Assembly: GCF_037137075.1 (NCBI RefSeq)
Contig: NZ_JBBBNV010000008.1
Span: 108,505-172,504 of the forward strand
DNA: 64,000 nucleotides
From: JBBBNV01 sp037137075
Lineage (GTDB): Bacteria; Bacillota; Bacilli; Paenibacillales; NBRC-103111
Reading direction: 5' to 3'
The notes under the pieces were generated by a model that made no database searches, was not told the DNA's origin, and saw only the letters and a list, made by a program, of their open reading frames with translations. Both the position numbers and the translations under genes were made by a program. Numbering within the stretch: the first letter of the stretch is position 1; each line of letters begins with the position of its first letter. Positions 17,697 to 26,046 of the stretch are shown here, piece after piece.

Positions 17697-18584
17697 TTAA
17701 TCGTGCTGATGGCCGATAACGGAAACGACCTGCTTTTTAAACTGCAGGAAAGCGGCGCTGTCGCGGCCTGCGGTTTTCAGCTGCGCCGGGACTTGGAATT
17801 CCTGGCGGATGCGGCCCGGATGGGCGTCCAGCACGATGATGCGCTGTGACAAATACACGGCTTCTTCGATGTCGTGTGTGATGAAAACTACCGTCATGCC
17901 TTCCTTTTTCCAGATGTTCAGCAGCATTTCCTGCATGTTTTCTTTGGTCTGGGGATCCAGTGCGCCGAACGGCTCATCCATCAGCAGCACCTCGGGATTG
18001 TTTGCGAGGGCTCTGGCAATTGCTACACGCTGCTTCATGCCGCCGGATAGCTCCTTCGGGAATGACTTGGCAAACCTGGTCAAGGAGACAAGCTCCATGA
18101 ACCGGTCGGCAATGGCGCGTTTTTCAAATAAAGGTGTTTTTTTGAGTGTCAGGCCGAACTCAATGTTTTCTCGCACCGTCAGCCACGGATATAAGGTATA
18201 CGATTGGAACACCATGCCCCGATCGGCGCCGGGGCCGTCAATCCGCTTGCCGGACACCTCGATAGTGCCTTCGGACATGTCCTCAAGTCCGGCCAAAATA
18301 CGCAGCAGCGTTGATTTGCCGCAGCCGGAAGGTCCGACAATGCTGACGAACTCGCCGTCCTGAACGTCGAAGGAGATGCCGGCCAAGGCCTGAAACTGCT
18401 GCTTTGGTTTCGTGGTTACGAAGACTTTGCCTACGGCCTTGACGGATATTTTGGCTGTGGCGCTTCTGCTGGCCGGGCTGCGGCTTGTTGTCGTATCTCC
18501 GGTGCTGCTTTCCTCCGTAAAGGCGGGATGAGCCGATTGGGAGTGAGATGCGAGATTACTGGCGTTTTTTGCGGGCAGAGTCAT
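17697..18584 (-). CDS. ABC transporter ATPase, probable guanidine importer
   Basis: 295 residues, NitT/TauT (SsuB-like) class. Walker A GPSGCGKST, Q-loop, signature LSGGMKQRV, Walker B VLLMDEPFGALD and switch His in FITHDIEEA are all intact. The first 45 residues are a Ser/Thr/Ala-rich extension not usual in the family. GGAAGGAGG lies at the end of the permease gene 2 bases before the overlap-spaced start. It is the last gene of the importer operon, 303 bases upstream of riboswitch 1. No terminator was seen in between, so partial read-through into the catabolic leader is possible. Confidence 0.9.
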   Translation of the reverse strand: MTLPAKNASNLASHSQSAHPAFTEESSTGDTTTSRSPASRSATAKISVKAVGKVFVTTKPKQQFQALAGISFDVQDGEFVSIVGPSGCGKSTLLRILAGLEDMSEGTIEVSGKRIDGPGADRGMVFQSYTLYPWLTVRENIEFGLTLKKTPLFEKRAIADRFMELVSLTRFAKSFPKELSGGMKQRVAIARALANNPEVLLMDEPFGALDPQTKENMQEMLLNIWKKEGMTVVFITHDIEEAVYLSQRIIVLDAHPGRIRQEFQVPAQLKTAGRDSAAFLQFKKQVVSVIGHQHD

Positions 18585-18585
18585 C

Positions 18586-19380
18586 TTATTTACCTCCTTC
18601 CAGCCATGGGAAAAAGCGGCGGTGACACAAGGCGAACAGCCGATCTGTCAGCAGGCCCAGCAGGCCGATAACGAAGATGCCGACAAAAATGACGTCCGTG
18701 TTCAAAAAACGCTGCGCCTTCATGATGGAGAAGCCGAGGCCGCTGCTGGCGGCTACAAGCTCCGCGACGACCAGATACGACCAGGCCCAGCCGAGGATCA
18801 GGCGAAGTGTGTTCATTAGATCGGGAAGCATGGCTTTTATCAGCACCTTCTCGATGGTTTGCCCTGGCCGTGCGCCGAGGGTGTAGGACACTTCAAGCAA
18901 GTCCTTGGACACCGCCCGCGTGTTATCGGCGACCATCAGCACCAGCTGAAAGAAGCAGCCGATAAAAATGACTAAAATTTTGGCCGGTTCACCGATACCC
19001 GCCCACACCATAATGAGCGGGACGAAGGCGGTGGCGGGCATATAGCGGATAAACTCGGTTGAGGGCACGACCAGCGCTTCGGCAAAGCGGTATGTGCCGG
19101 CCAAAATACCGAGCGGCACCCCCAGAATGACGGCCAGCAGAAAGCCCATCGAGACCCGGAAAATACTAATGCCCACGTGATTCCAAAATTCCGGGTTTAC
19201 CATCTGATGAAGAAACTGCTGGAGCACCAATGTGGGCGTGGGCAGGAAGGTGGGCTCAACAAAGCTGCCGTAGCTCAGTACACTCCACAGGAGCAGGCAG
19301 CCCGCGAAGGTGGTAATTATGCCGGTTGTATACCAGGAGCGGTGAATCTCGCCCCGGATGACAAACAATTTGCTGCGCAT
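18586..19380 (-). CDS. ABC transporter permease, probable guanidine importer
   Basis: 264 residues, about six membrane segments. It has the binding-protein-dependent permease signature (EVSYTLGARPGQTIEKVLIKAMLPD) that docks the ATPase, as in SsuC/TauC proteins. The start has GGAGG upstream. It sits between the binding-protein and ATPase genes with gaps of 20 and 1 bases, so the three form a single importer. Confidence 0.9.
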   Translation of the reverse strand: MRSKLFVIRGEIHRSWYTTGIITTFAGCLLLWSVLSYGSFVEPTFLPTPTLVLQQFLHQMVNPEFWNHVGISIFRVSMGFLLAVILGVPLGILAGTYRFAEALVVPSTEFIRYMPATAFVPLIMVWAGIGEPAKILVIFIGCFFQLVLMVADNTRAVSKDLLEVSYTLGARPGQTIEKVLIKAMLPDLMNTLRLILGWAWSYLVVAELVAASSGLGFSIMKAQRFLNTDVIFVGIFVIGLLGLLTDRLFALCHRRFFPWLEGGK

Positions 19381-19400
19381 AGCAATCCTCCGTTACCGTT

Positions 19401-20432
19401 TTATTGACGTTCCTTGGCGACGGCTTCCACAAACGAGCTGTCCAGATACGACTTCGGATCCGGAATGGATGACAGCATGCCGAGTTTACTGAGGAATTCA
19501 GCCGTTTTCTTGCCGGTGTAGTGAAGGGAGGTGTAGTCCTTGCCTTCCTTGAATGCATTCAGATTGTCCTGCGGACTGAATACCTTGATGCTGTTTGCGC
19601 TTGATCTGTACTCCTCAAGCGGGGTTTCCGCGGCCTTGGCCATAATTTGCAAGGACTCCTCCGGGTTTTGCTTCCAATAATCCAGCGCGTCAAACCAGGC
19701 GCGAATTATGTTTTTGACATCCTCGGGACGCTCCTTCAGTGTTTTGTCGCGGAACACGAGCAGATCGGGAATGAGCCCTGGCGTATCCTTGGAGGAGAAT
19801 AGCAGCTTGCCCTTGCCTTCCTCAACCGCTTTGCTCAGGAAGGGCTCCCACAATACCGCGGCATCCAGATTGCCGGAAATGAAGGCCGGTCCGGCATCAT
19901 TGACAGTCATGTTCGTGTAATTGACATTTTGCTCGGTCAGACCTGCGTTGCTAAGCGCGGTCAGCATCAGCAGATGATCGACCGTGCCGAGCTCGGTGGC
20001 AACCTTTTTCCCCTTCAGATCGGACAAGCTGTTTATAGTAGGCTTGACTACGATACCGTCGCCGCCGAAGGAGTTATCGTTGACCAGGACGGCCTTGATG
20101 CCGATGTTTTTGCTGGCCGGAGCCAGGGTGTCACTGAGCGTTTGACTGTTTGCATCTACCTTGCCGGTGGCGAGTGCTTGCAGTGAATCGCTGTAGACGG
20201 GGAACCAGACAAGCTCCACATTCACGTTATTTTTTTCGAAAAAGCCCTTTTCCTTGACCAGGTACCATACGAACCAGCCTGGCCATGCGCTGAGCGCCAG
20301 CTTGATGGGAGCGCGAAAAGCATCTGCCCCTCCGGTTGTCTCACTGCTTTTCGCGCATCCGGCGAGCATGGCCGTGCTAATCAGAATGAGGGACAGCAAG
20401 GCGGCTGTGCGGCGTTTCCAATGGTTCATCAT
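19401..20432 (-). CDS. ABC transporter substrate-binding lipoprotein, probable guanidine binder
   Basis: 343 residues from the ATG 6 bases after a GGTGGAG site; a GTG 12 bases further up is in frame but overlaps that site. Lipobox LAGC gives an anchored lipoprotein. The body is of the NMT1/SsuA-like family (FRAPIKLALSAWPGWFVWYLVKE opening, ATELGTVDHLLM hinge region), related to sulfonate, taurine and pyrimidine-precursor binders. The guanidine-I riboswitch immediately upstream makes guanidine the best substrate guess; related loci are often mislabelled as nitrate, sulfonate or urea transporters. Confidence 0.88.
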   Translation of the reverse strand: MMNHWKRRTAALLSLILISTAMLAGCAKSSETTGGADAFRAPIKLALSAWPGWFVWYLVKEKGFFEKNNVNVELVWFPVYSDSLQALATGKVDANSQTLSDTLAPASKNIGIKAVLVNDNSFGGDGIVVKPTINSLSDLKGKKVATELGTVDHLLMLTALSNAGLTEQNVNYTNMTVNDAGPAFISGNLDAAVLWEPFLSKAVEEGKGKLLFSSKDTPGLIPDLLVFRDKTLKERPEDVKNIIRAWFDALDYWKQNPEESLQIMAKAAETPLEEYRSSANSIKVFSPQDNLNAFKEGKDYTSLHYTGKKTAEFLSKLGMLSSIPDPKSYLDSSFVEAVAKERQ

Positions 20433-20458
20433 CAATTTCTCCACCCTCTCTTTTGTGT

Positions 20459-20503
20459 AAAAAAAGAGCCCGGAGAAGATATCTATTGATATCCTCCCGG
20501 GCT
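20459..20503 (-). terminator. Riboswitch 2 expression-platform terminator
   Basis: Stem arms 20488-20503 and 20467-20483 (AGCCCGG core, GATATC tip) with an AATA loop, followed on the minus strand by seven U residues (20465-20459). Confidence 0.9.
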
Positions 20504-20582
20504 TTTATCCCTCCGTGTGCACAGTGTCAGCTGTGTGTCTTCTCTCGGACCAGTCCAGACCATGGCCTGCGGAACCCTAGAA
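20459..20582 (-). promoter_or_regulatory. Guanidine-I (ykkC) riboswitch 2, importer operon
   Basis: Same class as riboswitch 1: CTAGGGTTCCGCAGG, CTGGTCCGAGAG, ACACAC and ACACGGAGGGATAAAAGCCC appear in order on the minus strand, aptamer at about 20490-20582. The platform ends only 26 bases before the binding-protein start codon. Guanidine should relieve termination and raise uptake. Confidence 0.94.
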
Positions 20583-20659
20583 GACATGTTGAAAGCAGTT
20601 ATAAGGTTATGTGAGGATTTATCTGTTCTTTCAGGGTAAATTGAGCTTGTTGTAAGCAA

Positions 20660-20688
20660 ATAGTAACCTGAATCCGAATAAATGTCAA
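20660..20688 (-). promoter_or_regulatory. Sigma-A promoter of the guanidine importer operon
   Basis: TTGACA (20688-20683), 17-base spacer, TACTAT (20665-20660), about 78 bases upstream of the aptamer. Same geometry as the catabolic promoter. Confidence 0.8.
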
Positions 20689-20699
20689 TATATCTTACA
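20683..20699 (-). promoter_or_regulatory. GlnR/TnrA-type box over the -35, importer operon
   Basis: TGTAAGATATATTGACA fits TGTNA-N7-TNACA exactly and again shares its right half with the -35. The stretch just upstream (CCGAATTTAAATG) is also nearly the same as in front of the catabolic operon. Confidence 0.7.
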
Positions 20700-20905
20700 T
20701 TTAAATTCGGAAAACGGACGAAAACGGGCGATAATCAAGGGAGGAGTCCATTTTGTGTTATAAATAATTACATAAAAAACATTTGATATCCGGTGATCGG
20801 GCTTGAAAACGGCGATTATGAAGCGGCGCGCTTTGCTTGTTGGCCGATAGACTGAATTCATTTATGCCGATGTGGGGATAACTGTAAAAGTAACAATATA
20901 AAGCG

Positions 20906-20934
20906 TTGCGATTGTAGGGGACGTATGGTATAGT
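20906..20934 (+). promoter_or_regulatory. Candidate sigma-A promoter of helD
   Basis: TTGCGA, 17-base spacer, TATAGT, giving a leader of about 200 bases before the TTG start. The leader and the 20700-20905 stretch hold no gene that could be supported. Confidence 0.6.
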
Positions 20935-21139
20935 TAGATTCCTTTTTGAATCCGGGACCGCTTGCGGGTGCCCGGTTATCTGTGCTGCAACCCAGTGATG
21001 GCGTCTACGCTCATAAAAAAATTTGCGCTGGTTTATAAGCGGGTCCGGTTCTTGCGCGCCGGACGGTGCAGCTCCTCCAGTGCGGTTCATTATCGCCTTC
21101 ATTTTATATTTTGTATACGATTCTTAGGAGGTAACTGAC

Positions 21140-23365
21140 TTGGAGGACAAAGCTCAAAGTGCCTATCAAGAAGAAGAGGCCCGATTGGACAAGACGCTGG
21201 GTGTGATTGACATGCAGCGGGCAAGGCTGGAGGCAGTGCCCCGGTACACCGGAGATGTCTTTATCGAGCAGGTGATGGAGGCTTCGCGGGAAGCCGCCCG
21301 CCAGCAGCTGGCGGTTGCGGAGAAGGAGCCGTATTTCGGAAGGCTTGATTTTCAGGAGGATGGCCATGACGTTTCGGCCCTGTACATCGGCAAGACGGGT
21401 GTGCAGGAGGAGGAAGGCAGCCGTCTGCTCGTTATCGATTGGCGGGCTCCGGCGGCAAGCGTGTTCTATTCCTTCACCGGCAGTGACGAGAAAGCGACGT
21501 ACGAGGCTCCGGAAGGTGTAATAGAGGGGACTGTACATTTGAAGCGCAATCTTGTTGTACGCAACCGTGAGCTGCAGCGGATGGTGGACACGTACGACCG
21601 CGAAGGCGGACAGGCGGGTTTGGCGGACGATTTCCTGCTGTATCGGCTCGGGGAGAACAAGGACAACAAGCTGCGCGATATCGTGTCTACGATACAAGCG
21701 GAGCAGGACCGCATTATCCGGGCTCCGCGCCAGCTGGGGCTGATTATTCAAGGGGTGGCCGGAAGCGGGAAGACGACGGTGGCGCTCCATCGTCTGGCGT
21801 ATTTGTTATACCAATACCGGGATTCGATGCGGGCGGAGCGAATGATGATTCTGGCGCCGAGCCGCATGTTTCTGGACTATATTTCCGGTGTATTGCCTGA
21901 GCTTGGTGTTGGCGATATTCGCCAGACCACCTTCTCCGATTGGGCGCTGGAGCTGATCGGCGAGCCTGTCGCTCTGGTAGATGAGCGGGATGAGCTGGAT
22001 GCTCGCTTTGCCCCGGCCGGGGAGGGCGCGACGCCATCGGCGAAGGGCAGGAAACGGGCTGGCGCTGCAGAGGACGCCGCTGCAGTGGAGGCTTCAGGCC
22101 GGAGCGGATTGGATTCGGAGTCTGCCGGAGGACCGGTTCTACCGGGCCGCTGGAAGGGCTCGGCGGACTTCCTGAAGCTGCTGGAAGCGTGCATGGATGC
22201 TTATGAGGAGGCTTACTTGCCGTGGGGCCCCTTTGCGGCTTGGGAAGGGAAAGGAATCAGCGGGGATCAGCTTCATACCTGGTTCTATGAGGAGTATAAG
22301 CATTATCCGATAGCCAAGCGCCGGGAGCGCCTGGAAGCCCGGATGAAGCGCTGGGTGGAGATGCAGGTCAATGAAATAGGCGATCCGAAGCGGCGCAAGG
22401 AGATGAAGCAGAAGGCGGGGGCTAAGCTCAAAAGCTGGCTCAAAGCGTGGGAGCAGGATACGGTGATCGGCTTGTACAGACGCTTGTTTGACCCGGATAG
22501 ACGGGGGAGGCTGCCTGGAGAGCTGCTGGCCGGCATTCCTGAGGAGATCGCCCGGGATACTGTCAAGCTGCTTGCCAAAAAGCGGGTGACTCCGGAGGAT
22601 TTGCCGCCGCTGCTGTATCTGCATGACCGTTTGCATGGTGTGGATTCGGCGCAAATGTACGACCATCTCGTTGTGGATGAGGCGCAGGACTTCTCTCCCT
22701 TCCAGATTGCCCTGCTTCAGCGGCACGTACGAAACAATTCATTTACGATCCTGGGTGACCTGTCGCAAAGCATTCATGATTACCGAGGCATCACGGCATG
22801 GCATGAATTTATAGATTTGTTCGGAGAAGCTGCTTCGGCGTACTATGAGCTGGACCGGAGCTATCGTTCTACAATGGAAATTGTTCATTTCGCCGCCGAA
22901 GTTCTGAAGCGCAGCGGGGCGGCGCTGCCGCTGCCGGTGCCTGTATTCCGAAGCGGGGAGCCGGTGGCTGTGCGCGAGGTGGAGGCGGCGCAGGAAGTTA
23001 CGGCTATTGTGGACGAAATCCGGCAGGCGCAGGCCGCCGGAGCGGTGACGATTGCTGTTGTCGGGCGTACGGACCGTGACTGTGCGCGTCTCAATGCGGA
23101 ATTAACGGAAGCCGGACTGGAGCTTACCCGCATTGAGGCGGGACAGCAGGCGTATCTCGGGGGGATTTCGGTGGTCCCGGTATACTTGACGAAGGGGCTT
23201 GAATTTGACGCGGTCCTTATTGCCGGTGTAGACGGGAAGGCTTACACCCGCAGCGAGCGGGATGCCAAGCTGCTCTATGTCGGCTGTACACGGGCGCTGC
23301 ACCGGTTGACCCTGTTTTACACCGGCGAGCCTTCGCCGCTTCTGGCCACGGCTGCGTCCGAGTAG
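21140..23365 (+). CDS. helD: HelD-type helicase-like RNA polymerase recycling factor
   Basis: 741 residues, start TTG, fixed by AGGAGGT (21126-21132) 7 bases upstream. Superfamily 1 (UvrD/Rep-like) fold: Walker A GVAGSGKTT at about 205-213, Walker B DEAQD at about 513, late motifs SYRSTMEIVHFA and TKGLEFDAVL. The charged coiled-coil N-terminus (about 1-60) is the part that enters the secondary channel of RNA polymerase in HelD proteins, which dislodge stalled polymerase from DNA. A low-complexity Ala/Gly-rich insert (about residues 290-335) interrupts the helicase core and is unusual. Monocistronic, with a strong terminator after it. Confidence 0.9.
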   Translation: MEDKAQSAYQEEEARLDKTLGVIDMQRARLEAVPRYTGDVFIEQVMEASREAARQQLAVAEKEPYFGRLDFQEDGHDVSALYIGKTGVQEEEGSRLLVIDWRAPAASVFYSFTGSDEKATYEAPEGVIEGTVHLKRNLVVRNRELQRMVDTYDREGGQAGLADDFLLYRLGENKDNKLRDIVSTIQAEQDRIIRAPRQLGLIIQGVAGSGKTTVALHRLAYLLYQYRDSMRAERMMILAPSRMFLDYISGVLPELGVGDIRQTTFSDWALELIGEPVALVDERDELDARFAPAGEGATPSAKGRKRAGAAEDAAAVEASGRSGLDSESAGGPVLPGRWKGSADFLKLLEACMDAYEEAYLPWGPFAAWEGKGISGDQLHTWFYEEYKHYPIAKRRERLEARMKRWVEMQVNEIGDPKRRKEMKQKAGAKLKSWLKAWEQDTVIGLYRRLFDPDRRGRLPGELLAGIPEEIARDTVKLLAKKRVTPEDLPPLLYLHDRLHGVDSAQMYDHLVVDEAQDFSPFQIALLQRHVRNNSFTILGDLSQSIHDYRGITAWHEFIDLFGEAASAYYELDRSYRSTMEIVHFAAEVLKRSGAALPLPVPVFRSGEPVAVREVEAAQEVTAIVDEIRQAQAAGAVTIAVVGRTDRDCARLNAELTEAGLELTRIEAGQQAYLGGISVVPVYLTKGLEFDAVLIAGVDGKAYTRSERDAKLLYVGCTRALHRLTLFYTGEPSPLLATAASE

Positions 23366-23378
23366 CGGTATAAAACTG

Positions 23379-23430
23379 AATCACCCCGTTTCAAGCAAGG
23401 GAGCTTTGCTTGAAACGGGGTGATTTGTTT
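23379..23430. terminator. Bidirectional terminator between helD and yeiH
   Basis: Perfect 20-bp inverted repeat (23379-23398 with 23406-23425) and a 7-base loop, followed by a T-rich tail on the plus strand. It separates two convergent genes. Confidence 0.9.
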
Positions 23431-23482
23431 TGGGATTTGACTGCTTGCGGCGCAAGCCCGGGATAGTGAAGCCCTCACCTGT

Positions 23483-24520
23483 TTAATACAAAAGCTTCAT
23501 AAAACCGTAGCTGATGAAGGACAGCAGCACTGAACCGGCCAGACAGGCGGCCATCGCCTTTAGTCCGCCCTTTTGCAGGGAGCTGGGGTTCAAAGATAAG
23601 CCCATGCCGGCCATCGCCGCCGCCAGAGCGAAGTAGGCCGCTGTCAGAAGCGGCGAAACGGCTGCAGCCGGGATGAGGCCGAGGGAATGAATGATGCCGA
23701 CAACCAGAAACCAGACGACAAACCACGGAATCTTAATGTTGGATTCTGCAGGCTGTCCGGCCTTGGCCGCTTTTTGGCGCTCGGCGCGGTTCATCACCAC
23801 GGCGCATATCAGGGCTGCGGGCACGAGCAGCGAGACGCGGGTTAATTTGACCATGACGGCTGTGTTCAGGGCGCTCTCGCCGAACGGGGCGGCTGCGGCG
23901 ACGACATGAGCGATTTCATGCAGGGAAGCGCCGGCCCAATAACCGAAGGCATTGTCAGGCAGCCCGAGAACCGGCTTGAGAACCGTGAAGCCGAGCGTGA
24001 AGACGGTGCCTAGAATCGAAACTGTAGCAATCCCGACGGCAGCTTGATCCGGATTGGCCTTCACCACCGGGGAGATGGCTGCAATAGCTGCCGCCCCGCA
24101 AATCGCTGTACCAATAGCGGTGACGAATCCGGTTTTGCGATCCAGCTTGAACAGCCGGGCCAGACCGGCAATGACGGCAATGGTGATGACGATATTGACG
24201 GCCGACAGCAGGATGGCCGTTAAGCCGGCTGATGCCAGCTCGTTGAAGTCGAGCCTAAGGCCGAGCAGTACGATTCCGGCACGGAGCAGGTGCTTGCTGG
24301 CGAAGGCAATCCCGGAGTGGCTCTGCTCCGGGACGAAAGCGATTTGACGCCAAGCCATGCCGAGCAGAATGGCCAGTACCATTTGACCCAGAACGGCTAC
24401 TGCGGGCAGTCCCACCATCAAGCCGGCCGCCCAGGCCAGTAAGACGGTTAAACCGATCCCGTAAGCGAAGCTGGTCCATCTATGCATCGTTATCCATCGT
24501 TGCAGCTGTGTCTGAATCAT
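23483..24520 (-). CDS. yeiH: YeiH-family membrane protein (putative sulfate exporter, UPF0324)
   Basis: 345 residues with about ten hydrophobic segments. Family stretches include LRAGIVLLGLRLDFNEL, TAIGTAICGAAAIAAISPV and YWAGASLHEIAHVVAAA. YeiH-type proteins are annotated as sulfate or sulfite exporters, but the substrate is poorly established. The second of two nearby ATGs is chosen because AAGAAGG lies 6 bases before it and abuts the first. Adjacent genes give no clue to its role. About 360 bases of AT-rich spacer with no visible gene lie between its start and the next small gene. Confidence 0.88.
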   Translation of the reverse strand: MIQTQLQRWITMHRWTSFAYGIGLTVLLAWAAGLMVGLPAVAVLGQMVLAILLGMAWRQIAFVPEQSHSGIAFASKHLLRAGIVLLGLRLDFNELASAGLTAILLSAVNIVITIAVIAGLARLFKLDRKTGFVTAIGTAICGAAAIAAISPVVKANPDQAAVGIATVSILGTVFTLGFTVLKPVLGLPDNAFGYWAGASLHEIAHVVAAAAPFGESALNTAVMVKLTRVSLLVPAALICAVVMNRAERQKAAKAGQPAESNIKIPWFVVWFLVVGIIHSLGLIPAAAVSPLLTAAYFALAAAMAGMGLSLNPSSLQKGGLKAMAACLAGSVLLSFISYGFMKLLY

Positions 24521-24883
24521 AGTCATCCTTCTTTTCCGGTGGAGTTGTTCTTGCTGAAGGGAGCAGATGTAATTTGTAATTTAAGGATACCCCAGGAGGA
24601 CATACAAAATAAAATTGTTCCTTTTGATGAATGATATCAGCATTTATTATAAATAATTAAAACCATTTTAACCGGAATAATCTGCTTTTAAGCAGTGTTC
24701 TGCATGTTTTATTTATAAGAATCATTTATTTCATGGAGTAGATCTATGAGCGGCAGCTGTGAAATTGTTTTTTTGTAAAACGCTGTCGGATTTGTCCGAA
24801 CTTTGTTGAGAATTTGTCTAGTGCCGTTTTTTATAATGGATGTCATCAGAAGCATATACAAACTGCTGCATGGAGCTGAGGGA

Positions 24884-25066
24884 ATGAATACACAATTTTT
24901 CGATGAAATTCAGAAGCTGGGCCATGATGACGATCAGCGGTACCGGCTGTTGATGATGGGACTGAGGCGCATCTATGAAGAGAAACGGAACCTTGGCTTG
25001 ATCCGAAGATTAGAGCGGAAATGGCGGCTCAAAAAAAGAAGCGTGGAGGCGGGGAGCTGGAAGTAG
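24884..25066 (+). CDS. Small charged protein of unknown function
   Basis: 60 residues, rich in Arg/Lys/Asp/Glu with no hydrophobic segment: N-terminal NTQFFDEIQKLG, middle DDDQRYRLLMMGLRRIYEEKR, basic tail RKWRLKKRS. It probably folds as one long helix. The ATG is weakly supported by TGGAG 8 bases upstream; in-frame starts at 24836 or 24803 would add residues but have no ribosome site. No family recognised. Confidence 0.5.
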   Translation: MNTQFFDEIQKLGHDDDQRYRLLMMGLRRIYEEKRNLGLIRRLERKWRLKKRSVEAGSWK

Positions 25067-25159
25067 GCCAGCTCCGTATTGCCGGCTGCAGGGCTGCTGT
25101 AGTCTATTCAGGGGGAATTCATATCGCGCATAAGCTATTCACAGCATGAAACAAAAGAC

Positions 25160-25203
25160 GGGCTATCCGGCAGCACCTTTGCAGGTCTGCAGGATAGCCC
25201 TTT
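25160..25203. terminator. Hairpin in the 25.07-25.37 kb spacer
   Basis: GGGCTATCC (25160-25168) pairs with GGATAGCCC (25192-25200), with an inner CAG/CTG pairing and only three Ts after it. It may terminate the preceding small gene weakly. The rest of this 300-base spacer shows nothing. Confidence 0.4.
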
Positions 25204-25368
25204 ACATATGGTCGAATGAGGCTGGGATACCGAAATGCTATAGGCTGAAAAAGGCGGGGTGTTCCGACTGCCGTTATTCACAATATAGGTCGGTGAGGCG
25301 ACGAGAATCGAGCTGCGGCAGAGTAAGCAGTCCGTGTAATCTCAACCGCGAATATTGTGCCGGAGGAG

Positions 25369-25527
25369 CTACTTTTTACGGCAGTATTTGCATACTTTGG
25401 CTGATGCGCCGTCTTCAAGCCTGCTTGTGTACAGCAGTTTGATGCGGGTAGCTCCGCAGCGGGGGCACGTGCCCCGGCCCCGTGAGGGCAAACGCCATAG
25501 AGAGCGGCCGCGGTTCGATTTGGCCAT
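25369..25527 (-). CDS. Small zinc-ribbon protein (52 residues)
   Basis: Frame on the minus strand: a basic head (AKSNRGRSLWRLPSRGRG), then CPRCG, a 19-residue linker rich in Leu/Arg/Lys, and CKYC followed by RKK. Two CxxC knuckles make a treble-clef or zinc-ribbon fold likely, and the net charge is strongly positive, so nucleic-acid or ribosome binding is possible. A GGAAAGGA ribosome-site candidate lies about 12 bases upstream. The four Cys in correct register and the length argue that this is a real gene; function unknown. Confidence 0.6.
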   Translation of the reverse strand: MAKSNRGRSLWRLPSRGRGTCPRCGATRIKLLYTSRLEDGASAKVCKYCRKK

Positions 25528-25606
25528 GAATCGGAGTCATCCTTTCCTGTCGCTGAAATAGGCATCGGTCTGGTTCCAGTATATGCGGCCCCGCAGCAGA
25601 GTGATA

Positions 25607-25777
25607 ATGAATACATGGCAAGCCAAGGGAGACTGGACGCGGCCGGAAAAGCAGCATGACATGGCTTTCGAACAGCGATTGACCGCCGTCATGCGCCGTC
25701 ACGCCGCGCACCGGGAAGCATTCGGCCTGCAGGACGGGCAGCGGGCGCGGCTTTTGGAATTCGCAGCAAAATTTTAA
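25607..25777 (+). CDS. Possible small protein, unsupported start
   Basis: 56 residues with many Arg/Gln/Glu (FEQRLTAVMRRHAAHREAFG). It resembles no family known to me, and no good ribosome site precedes any of its starts. It could be a remnant of a longer gene, since the next 800 bases contain a decayed sigma-factor gene. Confidence 0.25.
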   Translation: MNTWQAKGDWTRPEKQHDMAFEQRLTAVMRRHAAHREAFGLQDGQRARLLEFAAKF

Positions 25778-26046
25778 ATAGTATAGAATTTGGGAATCAT
25801 CATGCTTTCGGGGCTTGAATCGGGGGCCTGCCGCTTGGTCTGCCGTCTTATTTCAGGTGGCAGTCGTTTTACGAAAAATTTGTGCGCTATGGCTGAATTG
25901 TCACAATCGGCCATGCTTGCTTGTCTATACAGGATAACCCTGAATTCGGACGGCTCGGGCAGGCGGCTGCACAGTGCGCCGCGCGCTGTCGCTTTACACC
26001 TCGCCACTGATTCTTAAGGGGAAGAAAAAGGCGGGATGCGGTCGGT
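25778..26046. other. Decayed non-coding stretch before the sigma-factor remnant
   Basis: No intact frame can be supported. In the frame of the downstream sigma remnant there are short readable pieces (for example YFRWQSFYEKFVRYG and NPEFGRLGQAA) broken by stops. The expected sigma region 2 of the ECF gene is not found here. Confidence 0.4.
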
